From an uncultured Prevotellaceae bacterium (lineage in GTDB: Bacteria > Bacteroidota > Bacteroidia > Bacteroidales > Bacteroidaceae): a stretch of 64,000 nt of DNA. A program made the translations under genes and the position numbers. The notes under the pieces are model-generated. The model saw only the letters and a list, made by a program, of their open reading frames with translations, searched no databases and was not told the origin of the DNA. Where the stretch lies: assembly GCA_900314755.1 (NCBI GenBank), contig OMWH01000008.1, positions 1 to 64,000 on the forward strand. Reading direction: 5' to 3'. Below are positions 32,974-42,693 of this stretch, one piece after another. Position 1 is the stretch's first letter. Every line of letters starts with the position of its first letter.

Positions 32974-35900
32974 ATAACAGGAAGTCATTAGTCGTCTACA
33001 AGGCAAGTGCAGGCAGCGGCAAGACCTTCACGCTTGCTACTGAATACATCAAACTGTTGGTGATCAACCCACTCAACTACCGCACCATCCTTGCTGTCAC
33101 CTTTACCAACAAGGCGACAGAAGAGATGAAGATGCGCATACTGAGCCAGTTGTATGGTATATGGAAGGAACTGCCTGACTCCAAGAGTTATGCCCGGAAG
33201 GTGAAGGAAGAGACGGGACTGCCCGAACAGCTTATCCGTGAGCGTGCCGGGGAGGCATTGAAACTCCTTCTGCATAACTACAACAGTTTCCGTGTGCAGA
33301 CGATAGACGCATTCTTCCAGAGTGTGCTTAGGAACCTTGCCCGCGAACTGGACCTGACGGCAAACCTGCGGGTGGGACTCAGTGGTGACCAGGTGGAGGA
33401 ATTGGCTGTCGACCAATTGATAGACAACCTCAAGCACACGGATGTCATCCTGCAATGGCTGCTCCATTATATCATGGACAGTCTCAGTGATGAGAAGAGC
33501 TGGAGCAACAACGACGAGAAGAAGACCAGTTTCATCCGTGAGATAAAAAACTTCGGCAAGACTATTTTCCGTGACTATTACAAGGAGCATAGGAAGGAGC
33601 TGAATGAGAAGATGGCTGAGGAGGGTTTCTTTGAGGAATACACAAAGACCTTACGCCAGCTCCGTGACGGTGCCAAAGAGAGGATGCTGACCATAGCCTC
33701 CACCTATTTTGACACGTTAGAGGAGGAAGGGTTCTCTGTTGCTGACATTAAGAATACTACGCGTGGCGTCTCCTCCTATTTTATGAAGATCAGGAACGGA
33801 CAGTTCGACAACTCCATTCTCAACACCACCGCAGCCAAAGCGATGGAAGCTCCTGAGAACTGGTATAAGAAAGACCATCCCCGTGCCGAAGAGTTGTATG
33901 TGCTTGCCGACCAGGTGCTGATCCCTATGCTCTGCTATACGGAGCAGGAAAGGGAGAAGCAGTGGAAACTGTTTCAGTCGGCTAACCTGACACTTAGCCA
34001 TCTTAATAACCTCCGTCTTCTCAGCAGTATAGAGCAGAAAGTTAAAGATATTAATGACGATGCGAATGTCTTCCTGTTGGGTAACACCCAGCATCTGCTG
34101 CATTCCCTCATCCAGGACAGTGATGCTCCCTTTGTCTTCGAGAAGATTGGTGCCCAGCTTCATCACGTGATGATCGACGAGTTCCAGGACACCAGCACGG
34201 TGCAGTGGCAGAACTTTAAAGTCCTGATGCAGGAGTGTATGAGTCATGTGGGGTCAGAAAACCTGATCGTGGGCGATGTCAAGCAGAGCGTGTACCGTTG
34301 GCGCTCTGGCGACTGGCGTCTGCTCAACCATATTGAGCGGCAGTTTCCCGAAGAGATGATGGAGGTAAGACCGTTACAGACCAACTATCGCTCCGAGCGT
34401 AACATCATCCTTTTCAATAATGCTTTCTTCACCGTAGCTACCCAGCAGGAATATGATGGTCTCAAGGAACAGAACGGGGCAGGTGCCGAACAGTTGCGGA
34501 ATGCCTATGATGATGTCTGTCAGCATATCCCGGACCATCGTGACAGGAAAGGATATGTGGATATCCGCCTCCTTCCCGCCGCCGACTACCGGGAACGTAC
34601 CTTGGAGCAATTGAAGGATACCGTCCTGTCGCTTTTGGAACAAGGTGTCTCGCAAAACAAGATTGCCATCTTAGTACGCACGAATGACATCATCACCCTC
34701 ATTGCCAATTATCTCTTAGAGGAGCTGCCGGAGGTGAATGTTGTCAGTGACGAGGCTTTCCGCCTGGAAGCCTCTGTCTCCGTCCAGCTACTGATCCATG
34801 CCCTCCATTTGCTCACGCACCCGACAGACTCCCTGACGAAGGCGTATCTCATCAAGTCGTTCCATCGGGATGTACTTGGCGAGAGTGGTACGGATGCGGA
34901 ACTATTAAGCAAGAATATCGAGCCTGACGGACTGTTGCCAGAAGCGTATATCGCCCATTTTGACGAACTGTTGATGCTGCCTCTCTATGAGTTGGTGGAA
35001 CAGCTCTATATCATCTTTGAACTCCACCGCCTGAAGGACCAGAGCGCTTATGTCTGTGCTTTCTATGACTGTCTGATGGCATTCACGAAAGACAACAGTA
35101 CCGACATCGACGCATTCATTGAGACCTGGGAGACAGAGCTGTATAAGAAAACGATTCAGAGTGACGAACTGAATGGCATCCGCATACTGACCATCCATAA
35201 GAGTAAGGGGTTGGAGTTTGAGCATGTGCTACTGCCCTTCTGTGACTGGAAACTGGAGCGTGGGGATATCATCTGGTGTGAGCCACAGGAAGAACCATTC
35301 AGCCAGCTGCCTGTCGCCCCTATAGACTATAATCAGAAATTAATAGGTACCATCTATGAGCAGGATTACCAGAACGAGCATCTGCAGTTGACGGTCGACA
35401 ACCTCAACCTTTTGTATGTCGCCTTTACCCGTGCCTGCAAGAATCTCTTTGTCATCGGCAAGCGGAAGGCGAAAAACACCCGCTCGGCACTGATAGAGCA
35501 GGTACTCCCGGAACTGACATTGGACGGTGCCGTACTTGATGGCGTGGAGGATGAGCAGTCGGACATCACCTTCTCATACGGTACACTCTATACGGAAAGT
35601 GAGGAGGAGAAGCAGGCGTCAGACAATGTGTTCTTGCAATCTTCTGAGCAGATACCTGTCGAGATGACTGTCTTCGGCAGTAAGACGGAGTTCCGTCAGA
35701 GCAACAAAAGCCGTGAGTTCGTGGAGTCGGATGAGGAGTCTGCGCAACAGAGTTATATCAAAACAGGAAGTGTCCTTCATCATGTGTTCTCCACGATACA
35801 CACCTTGGAGGATGTGGAAGGGGCGCTGCGTAAACTGGAGCAAGACGGTATTCTCTATGACGAGGATATCACAGCGGCTAAATTGTCTGCCCTTCTCAGC

Positions 35901-36191
35901 AAACGGCTGGAGGACCCTCGTGTCAGAGAATGGTTCTCTGGCAAATGGACCTTGTATAATGAGTGCTCTATCCTGTTCACCAAGGACCATCAGGTTTGCG
36001 AACGCCGTCCCGACCGTGTGATGTATGATGGTAACCGGATGGTGGTCGTCGACTTTAAGTTCGGTCATCCTCGTCCGGAATACCAGGAGCAAGTCAGGGA
36101 ATACATGACGTTACTTGAGAAGATGGGACACCCAAATGTGGAAGGTTACCTATGGTATGTGTATAGCAATCAAATAGAATCAGTCAGATGA
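32967..36191 (+). CDS. addA: AddA-like helicase-nuclease subunit (UvrD superfamily)
   Basis: 1074 residues. Walker A A-S-A-G-S-G-K-T-F-T (about 13-22), Walker B M-I-D-E-F-Q-D-T, motif III G-D-V-K-Q-S-V-Y-R-W-R, motif V/VI T-I-H-K-S-K-G-L-E-F and V-A-F-T-R-A. The C-terminal RecB-type nuclease has G-S-V-L-H-H-V-F, then R-P-D-R-V-M-Y-D and V-V-V-D-F-K-F-G. With the next gene it forms a RecBCD/AddAB-type double-strand-break end-processing enzyme. It overlaps its neighbours by 7 and 4 nt. Confidence 0.88.
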   Translation: MVNNRKSLVVYKASAGSGKTFTLATEYIKLLVINPLNYRTILAVTFTNKATEEMKMRILSQLYGIWKELPDSKSYARKVKEETGLPEQLIRERAGEALKLLLHNYNSFRVQTIDAFFQSVLRNLARELDLTANLRVGLSGDQVEELAVDQLIDNLKHTDVILQWLLHYIMDSLSDEKSWSNNDEKKTSFIREIKNFGKTIFRDYYKEHRKELNEKMAEEGFFEEYTKTLRQLRDGAKERMLTIASTYFDTLEEEGFSVADIKNTTRGVSSYFMKIRNGQFDNSILNTTAAKAMEAPENWYKKDHPRAEELYVLADQVLIPMLCYTEQEREKQWKLFQSANLTLSHLNNLRLLSSIEQKVKDINDDANVFLLGNTQHLLHSLIQDSDAPFVFEKIGAQLHHVMIDEFQDTSTVQWQNFKVLMQECMSHVGSENLIVGDVKQSVYRWRSGDWRLLNHIERQFPEEMMEVRPLQTNYRSERNIILFNNAFFTVATQQEYDGLKEQNGAGAEQLRNAYDDVCQHIPDHRDRKGYVDIRLLPAADYRERTLEQLKDTVLSLLEQGVSQNKIAILVRTNDIITLIANYLLEELPEVNVVSDEAFRLEASVSVQLLIHALHLLTHPTDSLTKAYLIKSFHRDVLGESGTDAELLSKNIEPDGLLPEAYIAHFDELLMLPLYELVEQLYIIFELHRLKDQSAYVCAFYDCLMAFTKDNSTDIDAFIETWETELYKKTIQSDELNGIRILTIHKSKGLEFEHVLLPFCDWKLERGDIIWCEPQEEPFSQLPVAPIDYNQKLIGTIYEQDYQNEHLQLTVDNLNLLYVAFTRACKNLFVIGKRKAKNTRSALIEQVLPELTLDGAVLDGVEDEQSDITFSYGTLYTESEEEKQASDNVFLQSSEQIPVEMTVFGSKTEFRQSNKSREFVESDEESAQQSYIKTGSVLHHVFSTIHTLEDVEGALRKLEQDGILYDEDITAAKLSALLSKRLEDPRVREWFSGKWTLYNECSILFTKDHQVCERRPDRVMYDGNRMVVVDFKFGHPRPEYQEQVREYMTLLEKMGHPNVEGYLWYVYSNQIESVR

Positions 36192-38953
36192 AAACATTCC
36201 TGGAATATGTCGCAGAGGATATCCTGAGAAAATATGGCAATGACCTCTCCCGCACGGCAATCGTCTTTCCCAACAAACGTGCAGCGCTGTTTATCAACGA
36301 GCATCTTGCACGTCTGTCCAGCCAGCCTGTCTGGAGTCCTGCCTATATCACCATCAGCGACCTCTTCACGTCACACACCAGTCGCATCATCGCGGACCCT
36401 ATAAAACTGGTATGTGACCTCCATCTGTCGTATGTCAGCTGTACAGATATTGACGAGACCCTTGACCACTTCTACGGCTGGGGGCAGTTGCTCCTCTCCG
36501 ACTTTGACGATATCGACAAGAACATGGCAGATGCTGACCGGGTATTTGCCAATCTCCGTGACCTGCACGAACTGGACGATGTCAGCTATCTGACCGACGA
36601 GCAGAGAGATATCATCAAGCAGTTCTTCAGTAATTTCTCTGACGACCATAACAGTGAGTTGAAAGAGCGGTTCCTGAAATTATGGAGCCATTTCGCTGAG
36701 ATATACCATGACTTCAACCAACGGTTGGAGCAACAGAACCTTGCCTATGAGGGAGCGTTATACCGGCAAGTCGCCACTGACGAGCGACTGGTATGGGAGT
36801 ATGACCGTTATATCTTTGTGGGATTCAACCTCCTGCATCCTGTTGAGAGAGTGTTCTTCAAGCGTCTGAAGAGAGAAGGGAAGGCTTTTTTCTATTGGGA
36901 CTACGATGATTATTACATGACGCATGAGGCAGGTCATTTCCTTTCTCAATATCTGGATGAATTCCCTAATGAGCTGGACCGTCAGGAGAACGATATATAC
37001 CGGTCGTTCCAGAACCCCAAGGAAATCAGTTATATCTCTGCTCCGACAGAAAATATTCAAGCGCGCTATGTCAGCACGTGGCTGAAGGAGCGTCAGCGGT
37101 ATGCTGACGGCAAACGCACTGCCATTATCCTTTGTGACGAACAACTGCTGCCCGTCGTCATTCACAGTATTCCACAGGAGGTGGAGAAGGTAAACGTCAC
37201 CACAGGCTATCCGCTGTCGCTGACACCCGCAGCCTCTCTGGTCAAACAATTAATGGCACTTCAGGCAGGAGGCTACCGGCATCGGCTGATGACAGCAGTC
37301 CGCCGCCATCCATATTACAGGTATCTGACGGATGAGCTGTTGACGGATTGTAAGTCAGATGGTATTTTCCAGACAGAGCCTGTCCTGCAGTGGATAGCCC
37401 GGTTGTTGCGCCATATTGCTCAGCAGGCGAGTCAGGATGATACTACGGAACAGACCGCATCCCTGCGTGATGAGTCCCTGTTTCGGATGTACACCCTCAT
37501 CAACCGTCTGGCGACGCTGGTTCATAGCGGTGACCTGACAGTAGACCTCACCACCCTGCAACGACTGGTGCATCAACTCATACAGTCGACTTCCGTCCCC
37601 TTCCATGGAGAACCTGCCGAGGGTGTCCAGATCATGGGTGTGCTGGAGTCACGTAACCTTGACTTCGACCATGTCCTGTTGCTTTCCTGCAATGAGGGGA
37701 ACATGCCGAAAGGGGTAAATGACAGCTCTTTCATTCCGCACAGTCTCCGCAAGGCATACGAGTTGACGACCATAGACCACAAGACTGCCATCTATGCCTA
37801 TTATTTTCATCGCATCCTGCAACGTGCCTCAGATATCACACTGGTCTATAATAATGCGACGGACGATGGGCATACCGGTGAGATGAGCCGCTTCATGCTC
37901 CAACTGCTGGTGGAGAGCGGGCATCCTATTCGTCAGTATGCTCTGAAGGCAGGACAGCAGATAAGTGTAAGAAAGCCTGAGCCTGTCATGAAGTCTTCTG
38001 CTGTCATGGACATCCTTATGGAGCGTTTCTCTAAGAAACCTGACTCCCATCATGCGCTTCTGACACCTACGGCGATCAATACCTACCGGCGTTGCCCGCT
38101 GAGCTTCTTCTACCGTTATGTGGGAGGACTGAAGGAAATGGATGATGAGGAACTGCAAATCGACGACCGCATCTTCGGCATTGTCTTCCATGCCGCCTCC
38201 CAGTATCTTTATCAGCAGATGATGCAACAGGGAGGACACCGCATTGAACGTCAGCAGATACAACAGGTCTTGCAGTCGAAAGTGGCTATCGAGCTGGCTG
38301 TCGACAAGGCATTCCACGAAAACATACCGAATCAGAAGGACTATAGTGGTCTGCAACTCATCAACCGGGAAGTGATCATCCACTATGTACGGCAGTTGCT
38401 GAGACTGGACCTGGAACTGGCTCCTTTTACCATTCACGCCTTGGAGTATGAGGTGGTAGATGACTGGACGGTACATCAGGGCGGCACCTCTTTCACGACG
38501 ACGGTCGGTGGAAGTATCGACCGCCTGGATGCTGTGATGAGGGACCAGCAGGAATATATCCGTGTCATTGACTATAAGACGGGGGGAGGTAAACTCACCT
38601 TCCTGCCAGATGTCGAGAGCATTTTCGCAAGTAATGAGTCACATAACGGCTATTACCTCCAGACCTTGTTATATAGCAGTATCGTCAGAGAAAGTAAACA
38701 GTTGAATCCTGACCAGTCGCCCGTCAGTCCTGCCCTGCTCTTCATCCAGCATTCGGCAGGTGAGAATTATGACCCGACTCTTTGCTTTGGAAAGGACAAA
38801 ATAACTGATGTGCAGCCATTCATCCCTGCCTTCAAGGAGATGCTAAGGACATGTGTCGACGAGATGTTCAATCCTGAGACACCTTTCTGTCCTGTTGAGG
38901 ACCAAAGGACTTGCCGGAACTGTCCGTATGCAGCATTATGTGGAAGAGGTTAA
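36188..38953 (+). CDS. addB: AddB-like nuclease subunit with iron-sulphur cysteines
   Basis: 921 residues. The N-terminal half is a degenerate helicase-like fold (I-V-F-P-N-K-R-A-A-L-F). The C-terminal PD-(D/E)XK nuclease has F-G-I-V-F-H, G-G-S-I-D-R-L-D and V-I-D-Y-K-T-G. Cys636 (R-R-C-P-L-S-F-F) and Cys909, Cys912, Cys918 at the end match the split 4Fe-4S site of AddB. Its ATG overlaps the addA stop (ATGA). The convergent MFS gene ends 1 nt past its stop. Confidence 0.87.
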   Translation: MKTFLEYVAEDILRKYGNDLSRTAIVFPNKRAALFINEHLARLSSQPVWSPAYITISDLFTSHTSRIIADPIKLVCDLHLSYVSCTDIDETLDHFYGWGQLLLSDFDDIDKNMADADRVFANLRDLHELDDVSYLTDEQRDIIKQFFSNFSDDHNSELKERFLKLWSHFAEIYHDFNQRLEQQNLAYEGALYRQVATDERLVWEYDRYIFVGFNLLHPVERVFFKRLKREGKAFFYWDYDDYYMTHEAGHFLSQYLDEFPNELDRQENDIYRSFQNPKEISYISAPTENIQARYVSTWLKERQRYADGKRTAIILCDEQLLPVVIHSIPQEVEKVNVTTGYPLSLTPAASLVKQLMALQAGGYRHRLMTAVRRHPYYRYLTDELLTDCKSDGIFQTEPVLQWIARLLRHIAQQASQDDTTEQTASLRDESLFRMYTLINRLATLVHSGDLTVDLTTLQRLVHQLIQSTSVPFHGEPAEGVQIMGVLESRNLDFDHVLLLSCNEGNMPKGVNDSSFIPHSLRKAYELTTIDHKTAIYAYYFHRILQRASDITLVYNNATDDGHTGEMSRFMLQLLVESGHPIRQYALKAGQQISVRKPEPVMKSSAVMDILMERFSKKPDSHHALLTPTAINTYRRCPLSFFYRYVGGLKEMDDEELQIDDRIFGIVFHAASQYLYQQMMQQGGHRIERQQIQQVLQSKVAIELAVDKAFHENIPNQKDYSGLQLINREVIIHYVRQLLRLDLELAPFTIHALEYEVVDDWTVHQGGTSFTTTVGGSIDRLDAVMRDQQEYIRVIDYKTGGGKLTFLPDVESIFASNESHNGYYLQTLLYSSIVRESKQLNPDQSPVSPALLFIQHSAGENYDPTLCFGKDKITDVQPFIPAFKEMLRTCVDEMFNPETPFCPVEDQRTCRNCPYAALCGRG

Positions 38954-38954
38954 T

Positions 38955-40133
38955 TCAGCGGTTCTTATTCCTCAGGAACCAGTTATGTGTCAGTGTGTTA
39001 TACATCAGCAGTGCGATGACGGTCAGTACCAGAGCCACGGTATTGGTGTGGCTGGGCAGCCAGTCTGCTAACATATAAGTCAGTCCGACACCAAAGGAGA
39101 GTCCTGTCTCCCATGACAACATAAACGTGCTTTGCGAGGTTCCCCGCTGGCAGTGTCTGCTGAGCTTGATAAAGAACAGCAGGAAACGGGTGCCTACGAT
39201 ACCTGTTGCCATACCCACGAATGTCGAGGATATGAAAGTCGCCGCTAAGGTGTGTTGTGTCATGTTTATCAATAAGGCAGCCAACAGCAGGATTAGTCCT
39301 GTCACCACCTCGCTCTTCAGTTCTGCGTCACGGAACATAAAGCGCTGGGCAAGAAGTGCCAGGAGGAATCCGGTCATCATCATCCCAAACTCTTCTATGG
39401 TCGTCATCTGTCCGATGGATAAGCCGATGACAATGGTAATCAACAGAAGATTGACGAACAGTACTCCTCCCCTGTCTAACAGGAAACGGTCGCAGCTGAA
39501 CAGATGGACATGATCCTGCGGGGCACGGAAAGGAAAATCAACCATCCTTATTAATAACAAGGCAGCAAAGGCAAGTCCCATTGCCACCATGATGACGGTG
39601 TCAAATCCCCACTGGCGGTGGAGCAGAATACCTGCCAGCGGACCTAATGAGAACGCAAAACGTCCAAACCAAGAGGCACTATGGTTTGCCTCTGTCCGCT
39701 GGAACGACTCACAAGTATCTATCACCAACGTGCTGGCAAGAACCATCTGTGCTAATCCAAACAAAGCACCGAACGAGAACCGCTGCAGCATGATGAGCCC
39801 AAACTCCACAAACTCACTCTTCAGCGTGTTGATATACCACAGCACTCCCTCACTGGCTATCAGCAAGATGATGGACCACAGGCATACCTGGTTACGGCGA
39901 TAGTGCTGTACCAGGAAGGAGACAAAAGGTCCCAACAGATACAGCCCCAAGGCGAACACACCCATTGACAGTCCTGTCTCCAGCAATGAGAAGTTCTCTT
40001 CCTGCATCAGCCATAGGGGCAACACAGGAATGAGCATATACACGGACATCGAGAGAAACAGGTTGGCAATGGCAAGCTGCCAGAACTCACGATGCCAGAG
40101 TTTGACGTGTACGGGGGTGTTCTGACTATTCAT
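38955..40133 (-). CDS. Major facilitator superfamily transporter
   Basis: 392 residues, about 12 membrane helices in two halves. The first cytoplasmic loop is R-R-N-Q-V-C-L-W (a weak motif A), and the central loop contains F-P-F-R-A-P-Q-D-H. There is no signal peptide or accessory domain. It starts directly after the panB stop with no gap, so it is co-transcribed. Substrate unknown: a pantothenate-pathway metabolite is one guess from position only, and general drug efflux is equally possible. Confidence 0.8.
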   Translation of the reverse strand: MNSQNTPVHVKLWHREFWQLAIANLFLSMSVYMLIPVLPLWLMQEENFSLLETGLSMGVFALGLYLLGPFVSFLVQHYRRNQVCLWSIILLIASEGVLWYINTLKSEFVEFGLIMLQRFSFGALFGLAQMVLASTLVIDTCESFQRTEANHSASWFGRFAFSLGPLAGILLHRQWGFDTVIMVAMGLAFAALLLIRMVDFPFRAPQDHVHLFSCDRFLLDRGGVLFVNLLLITIVIGLSIGQMTTIEEFGMMMTGFLLALLAQRFMFRDAELKSEVVTGLILLLAALLINMTQHTLAATFISSTFVGMATGIVGTRFLLFFIKLSRHCQRGTSQSTFMLSWETGLSFGVGLTYMLADWLPSHTNTVALVLTVIALLMYNTLTHNWFLRNKNR

Positions 40134-40955
40134 TTAGTATGATTCACTTTCGTTGGGGAAGTCACCACTCTTCACATCTGTGACATAACTGCCGATGGCA
40201 TCGGTCATCACCGTGTTCAGATCGGCATAGCGACGCAGGAAGCGGGGGGAGAAACCTTGTGTCATTCCCAGCATATCAGCAATGACAAGAACCTGTCCGT
40301 CAGTACCGTTACCGGCACCGATACCGATGGTGGGCACGCTGATCTCCTTGGAAACCTCAGCGGCGAGCTGGGCAGGAACTTTTTCCAGAGTTACGGCAAA
40401 GCATCCTATCTCAGCCATCAACTTAGCATCTGACATCAGTTTGTCAGCTTCCTCTTTTTCCTTGGCACGCACGGCATAGGTTCCGAATTTGTTGATGCTC
40501 TGTGGAGTCAGTCCTAAGTGTGCCATCACAGGAATACCGGCGTCGAGGATACGCTTCACGGTATCTGCAATCTCCACACCACCTTCCAACTTCAGGGCAT
40601 CACAACCACTCTCCTTCATGATGCGGATGGCATTCGTCACACCCTCTGCCGCATTCACCTGGTAACTGCCGAAGGGCATGTCACATACTACCAAGGCACG
40701 ATTGACGGCACGTACCACTGAACGGGCATGGTAGATCATCTGGTCTACTGTCATCGGCAGTGTTGTCTGGTTACCAGCCATCACGTTCGATGCGGAGTCA
40801 CCTATTAATATACCATCAACACCTGCACGGTCGACAATTCCTGCCGTTGTGAAATCGTATGAGGTTAACATGGAGATTTTCTCTCCCTTTTGCTTCATCT
40901 CAATAAAACGGTGTGTCGTCACTTTACGTGTGTCACTGACTAAATATCCTGCCAT
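40134..40955 (-). CDS. panB: 3-methyl-2-oxobutanoate hydroxymethyltransferase
   Basis: 273-residue TIM-barrel enzyme using methylene-tetrahydrofolate to make ketopantoate, the first committed step to pantothenate and CoA. Motifs: [40 protein letters not shown] and [12 protein letters not shown]. It is downstream of the HAD gene and immediately upstream of the MFS gene, probably one operon. Confidence 0.95.
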   Translation of the reverse strand: MAGYLVSDTRKVTTHRFIEMKQKGEKISMLTSYDFTTAGIVDRAGVDGILIGDSASNVMAGNQTTLPMTVDQMIYHARSVVRAVNRALVVCDMPFGSYQVNAAEGVTNAIRIMKESGCDALKLEGGVEIADTVKRILDAGIPVMAHLGLTPQSINKFGTYAVRAKEKEEADKLMSDAKLMAEIGCFAVTLEKVPAQLAAEVSKEISVPTIGIGAGNGTDGQVLVIADMLGMTQGFSPRFLRRYADLNTVMTDAIGSYVTDVKSGDFPNESESY

Positions 40956-40967
40956 AGTTTTTTTTAT

Positions 40968-41624
40968 TTATTTTGTTATTTTGTTATTTTTCGAGATTCC
41001 GAGATTCGAGATTTCGAGATAATCATTAATTACCCGGTCACATAATGGAGCTATTGCCTCTGCGGCATTCGTGGTGGCAAGTCCGATGACGGTCATGCCG
41101 GCAGCCCTACCCGATTTCAACCCGTTGAACGAGTCTTCAAAGACCATACATTCCTCAGGGGTTGCCGCAAAACGGGCAGCAGCCTTCAGGTAACAATCGG
41201 GATGAGGCTTGGAGTATTCAAAATCCTCGGAAGTAAGGATGGCATCAAACAAACTCTGGAATTCCGGATGCTTGCGATACACACTATCCATCTTCTGCTG
41301 GTTAGAGCTGGTCACCACAGCCGTCTTAATGTCTTGCTTATGCAGACGAGCGATAAAGTCCTCAAAACCTGCGATATATGAATAGTCCATGTCACGCTCG
41401 AAATCGTTCAGGCGCTGCGTAAGCACAGGACGAACAGTCTTTAGTTCTCCATCAAACCATGTGTCATAAATCTGGTCAAGGGTCTGTCCTTTTATCTCAT
41501 GTTCCAGTCCCGGATGCTCAGGATGAAACTCCCTGCACTGTGCTCCCCAAAATACCGTATATTGCGGTTCTGTATCGAACACCACGCCATCCAAGTCAAA
41601 CAATGCTGCCTTTACTTGTTCCAT
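40968..41624 (-). CDS. HAD-superfamily phosphatase (beta-phosphoglucomutase-like)
   Basis: 218 residues from ATG 41624 (MEQVKAALFD), the Met that follows the promoter. HAD motif I F-D-L-D-G-V-V-F-D, motif II V-V-T-S-S-N, motif III Lys in K-P-H-P-D-C-Y, motif IV F-E-D-S-F-N-G. A helical cap sits after motif I, as in beta-phosphoglucomutase or sugar-phosphate phosphatases. The C-terminal residues (L-E-I-S-N-L-G-I-S-K) are encoded by a TTTCGAGA repeat tract, so the natural C-terminus has been extended or replaced. Substrate unknown. Confidence 0.85.
   Translation of the reverse strand: MEQVKAALFDLDGVVFDTEPQYTVFWGAQCREFHPEHPGLEHEIKGQTLDQIYDTWFDGELKTVRPVLTQRLNDFERDMDYSYIAGFEDFIARLHKQDIKTAVVTSSNQQKMDSVYRKHPEFQSLFDAILTSEDFEYSKPHPDCYLKAAARFAATPEECMVFEDSFNGLKSGRAAGMTVIGLATTNAAEAIAPLCDRVINDYLEISNLGISKNNKITK
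40988..41022. repeat. TTTCGAGA-type repeat tract at the 3' end of the HAD gene
   Basis: TTTTCGAGA, TTCCGAGA, TTCGAGA, TTTCGAGA. It is read in frame as the last residues of the HAD protein. Same family as 11425-11480, 15385-15436 and 15900-15945. Confidence 0.8.
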
Positions 41625-41633
41625 TTCGAGGTG

Positions 41634-41665
41634 CAAAGGTAGTGCAAATCGAGTGAAATACCAAA
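41634..41665 (-). promoter_or_regulatory. HAD/panB operon proximal promoter
   Basis: -33 TTTG (41662-41665), a 20-nt spacer and -7 TACCTTTG (41634-41641) on the minus strand. ATG 41624 is 9 nt beyond the box. It is part of the 87-bp repeat copy A. Confidence 0.85.
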
Positions 41666-41720
41666 TTTATTTGGATATTTCTGAGATGCAGCCTACCTTC
41701 GAGACGAAGTCTCAAAATTA
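41634..41720. repeat. 87-bp two-promoter repeat, copy A
   Basis: Matches 46176-46262 in inverted orientation with about ten differences, including a perfect 36-bp block around CCAAATAAATTTGG. Each copy begins and ends in a -7 box. It holds two small inverted repeats (CTTCG-TCT-CGAAG; CCAAATAAATTTGG). Confidence 0.9.
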
Positions 41721-41744
41721 CGAATAAGTGAGAAGAAAACCAAA
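41713..41744 (-). promoter_or_regulatory. HAD/panB operon distal promoter
   Basis: -33 TTTG (41741-41744), a 20-nt spacer carrying TCTCACTTATTCG and -7 TAATTTTG (41713-41720). The truA stop codon (41746-41748) is 2 nt from the -33 box. Confidence 0.7.
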
Positions 41745-41745
41745 T

Positions 41746-42489
41746 TTATTTGGATATTTCGTCATATCGAACCCTTTCCAAACACAACGCCTTTGCCGGC
41801 ATCGACTCCCCAGCCTGTGTACGTCTGCCACCCAGTATCACTTCCCTGAACTCATCGAGGGTCATCCGGTGACGTCCCACCTCTATCAGTGTTCCCACGA
41901 CGGCACGTACCATGTTACGCAGGAAGCGGTTGGCAGTAATCTCAAAATACCAGGCATCATCCGCTGTCTGTATCCACTCCGCCTTTGTCACATGACAAAT
42001 AGTTGTCTTCACATCACTCCCCGCCTTACAGAAGGCACCGAAGTCCTCATACTCCATCAGGATACGTGCCGCCTGGTTCATCAACGGAAAGTCAAGCACG
42101 TAGTGCAGCTCCAAGGAGTAGTGACGCAGAAACGGATTCTTCCTGGTGTGTATATAATAATAATAGGTACGCGCGACGGCAGAGAAACGCGCATGCAGAT
42201 CATCACTCACCAGCTCTACCCTGTCGACACTGATATCATCAGGAAGTACCCCGTTGAGCTTCTTGGCAAGTACAGCAGTGTCGAAAGACACCTCTGTATT
42301 AAAATGCGCCGCCATCTGACGGGCATGCACGCCGGCATCCGTCCTGCCAGCCCCAGTTACCGTGATTTCCTCACGCAACAGCAGAGACAGTGCCCGTTGC
42401 AGTTCTGCCTGTACCGTATTCCCATTGGGTTGCAACTGCCACCCATGGTAATTCGTCCCGTCGTATGAAAACCACACAAAGTATCTCAT
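41746..42489 (-). CDS. truA: tRNA pseudouridine synthase A
   Basis: 247 residues. Modifies uridines 38-40 of tRNA anticodon arms. Motifs: F-S-Y-D-G-T-N-Y-H-G-W-Q, the catalytic Asp in G-A-G-R-T-D-A-G-V-H-A-R-Q, and N-R-F-L-R-N-M-V-R. The last codons (E-I-S-K, stop) fall in a 21-bp direct repeat also found in repeat copy A. It begins just after the tRNA-Pro terminator. Confidence 0.95.
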   Translation of the reverse strand: MRYFVWFSYDGTNYHGWQLQPNGNTVQAELQRALSLLLREEITVTGAGRTDAGVHARQMAAHFNTEVSFDTAVLAKKLNGVLPDDISVDRVELVSDDLHARFSAVARTYYYYIHTRKNPFLRHYSLELHYVLDFPLMNQAARILMEYEDFGAFCKAGSDVKTTICHVTKAEWIQTADDAWYFEITANRFLRNMVRAVVGTLIEVGRHRMTLDEFREVILGGRRTQAGESMPAKALCLERVRYDEISK

Positions 42490-42512
42490 CTGCTTTCCTG
42501 CCTTTTGCTTTT

Positions 42513-42552
42513 TGCAAAAAAAGACCGCTTGTTCTTAATGAACTAACGGTCT
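42513..42552 (-). terminator. Terminator of tRNA-Pro
   Basis: AGACCG (minus strand 42552-42547) pairs with CGGTCT (42527-42522), with an inner GTTC/GAAC stem, then a T-run at 42520-42513. It separates the tRNA from truA. Confidence 0.8.
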
Positions 42553-42565
42553 GTTTTCTCATTGG

Positions 42566-42638
42566 TCGAGGTGACAGGACTCGAACCTGCGACAGCCTGG
42601 TCCCAAACCAGGAACGCTACCAACTGCGCTACACCTCG
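42566..42638 (-). tRNA. tRNA-Pro (anticodon TGG)
   Basis: 73 nt. Acceptor CGAGGTG/CACCTCG, D-arm GCGCAGTTGGTAGCG, anticodon arm CCTGG-TTTGGGA-CCAGG, T-arm GCAGG-TTCGAGT-CCTGT, discriminator A. CCA is not encoded. Confidence 0.93.
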
Positions 42639-42650
42639 TTTTTGCGGCTG

Positions 42651-42682
42651 CAAAGGTACACATTTTTTGTGACCCTTGCAAA
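42651..42682 (-). promoter_or_regulatory. tRNA-Pro promoter
   Basis: -33 TTTG (42679-42682), a 20-nt spacer and -7 TACCTTTG (42651-42658), 12 nt before the tRNA 5' end. It is directly downstream of the spt stop. Confidence 0.85.
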
Positions 42683-42693
42683 TTTTTCCGCAA

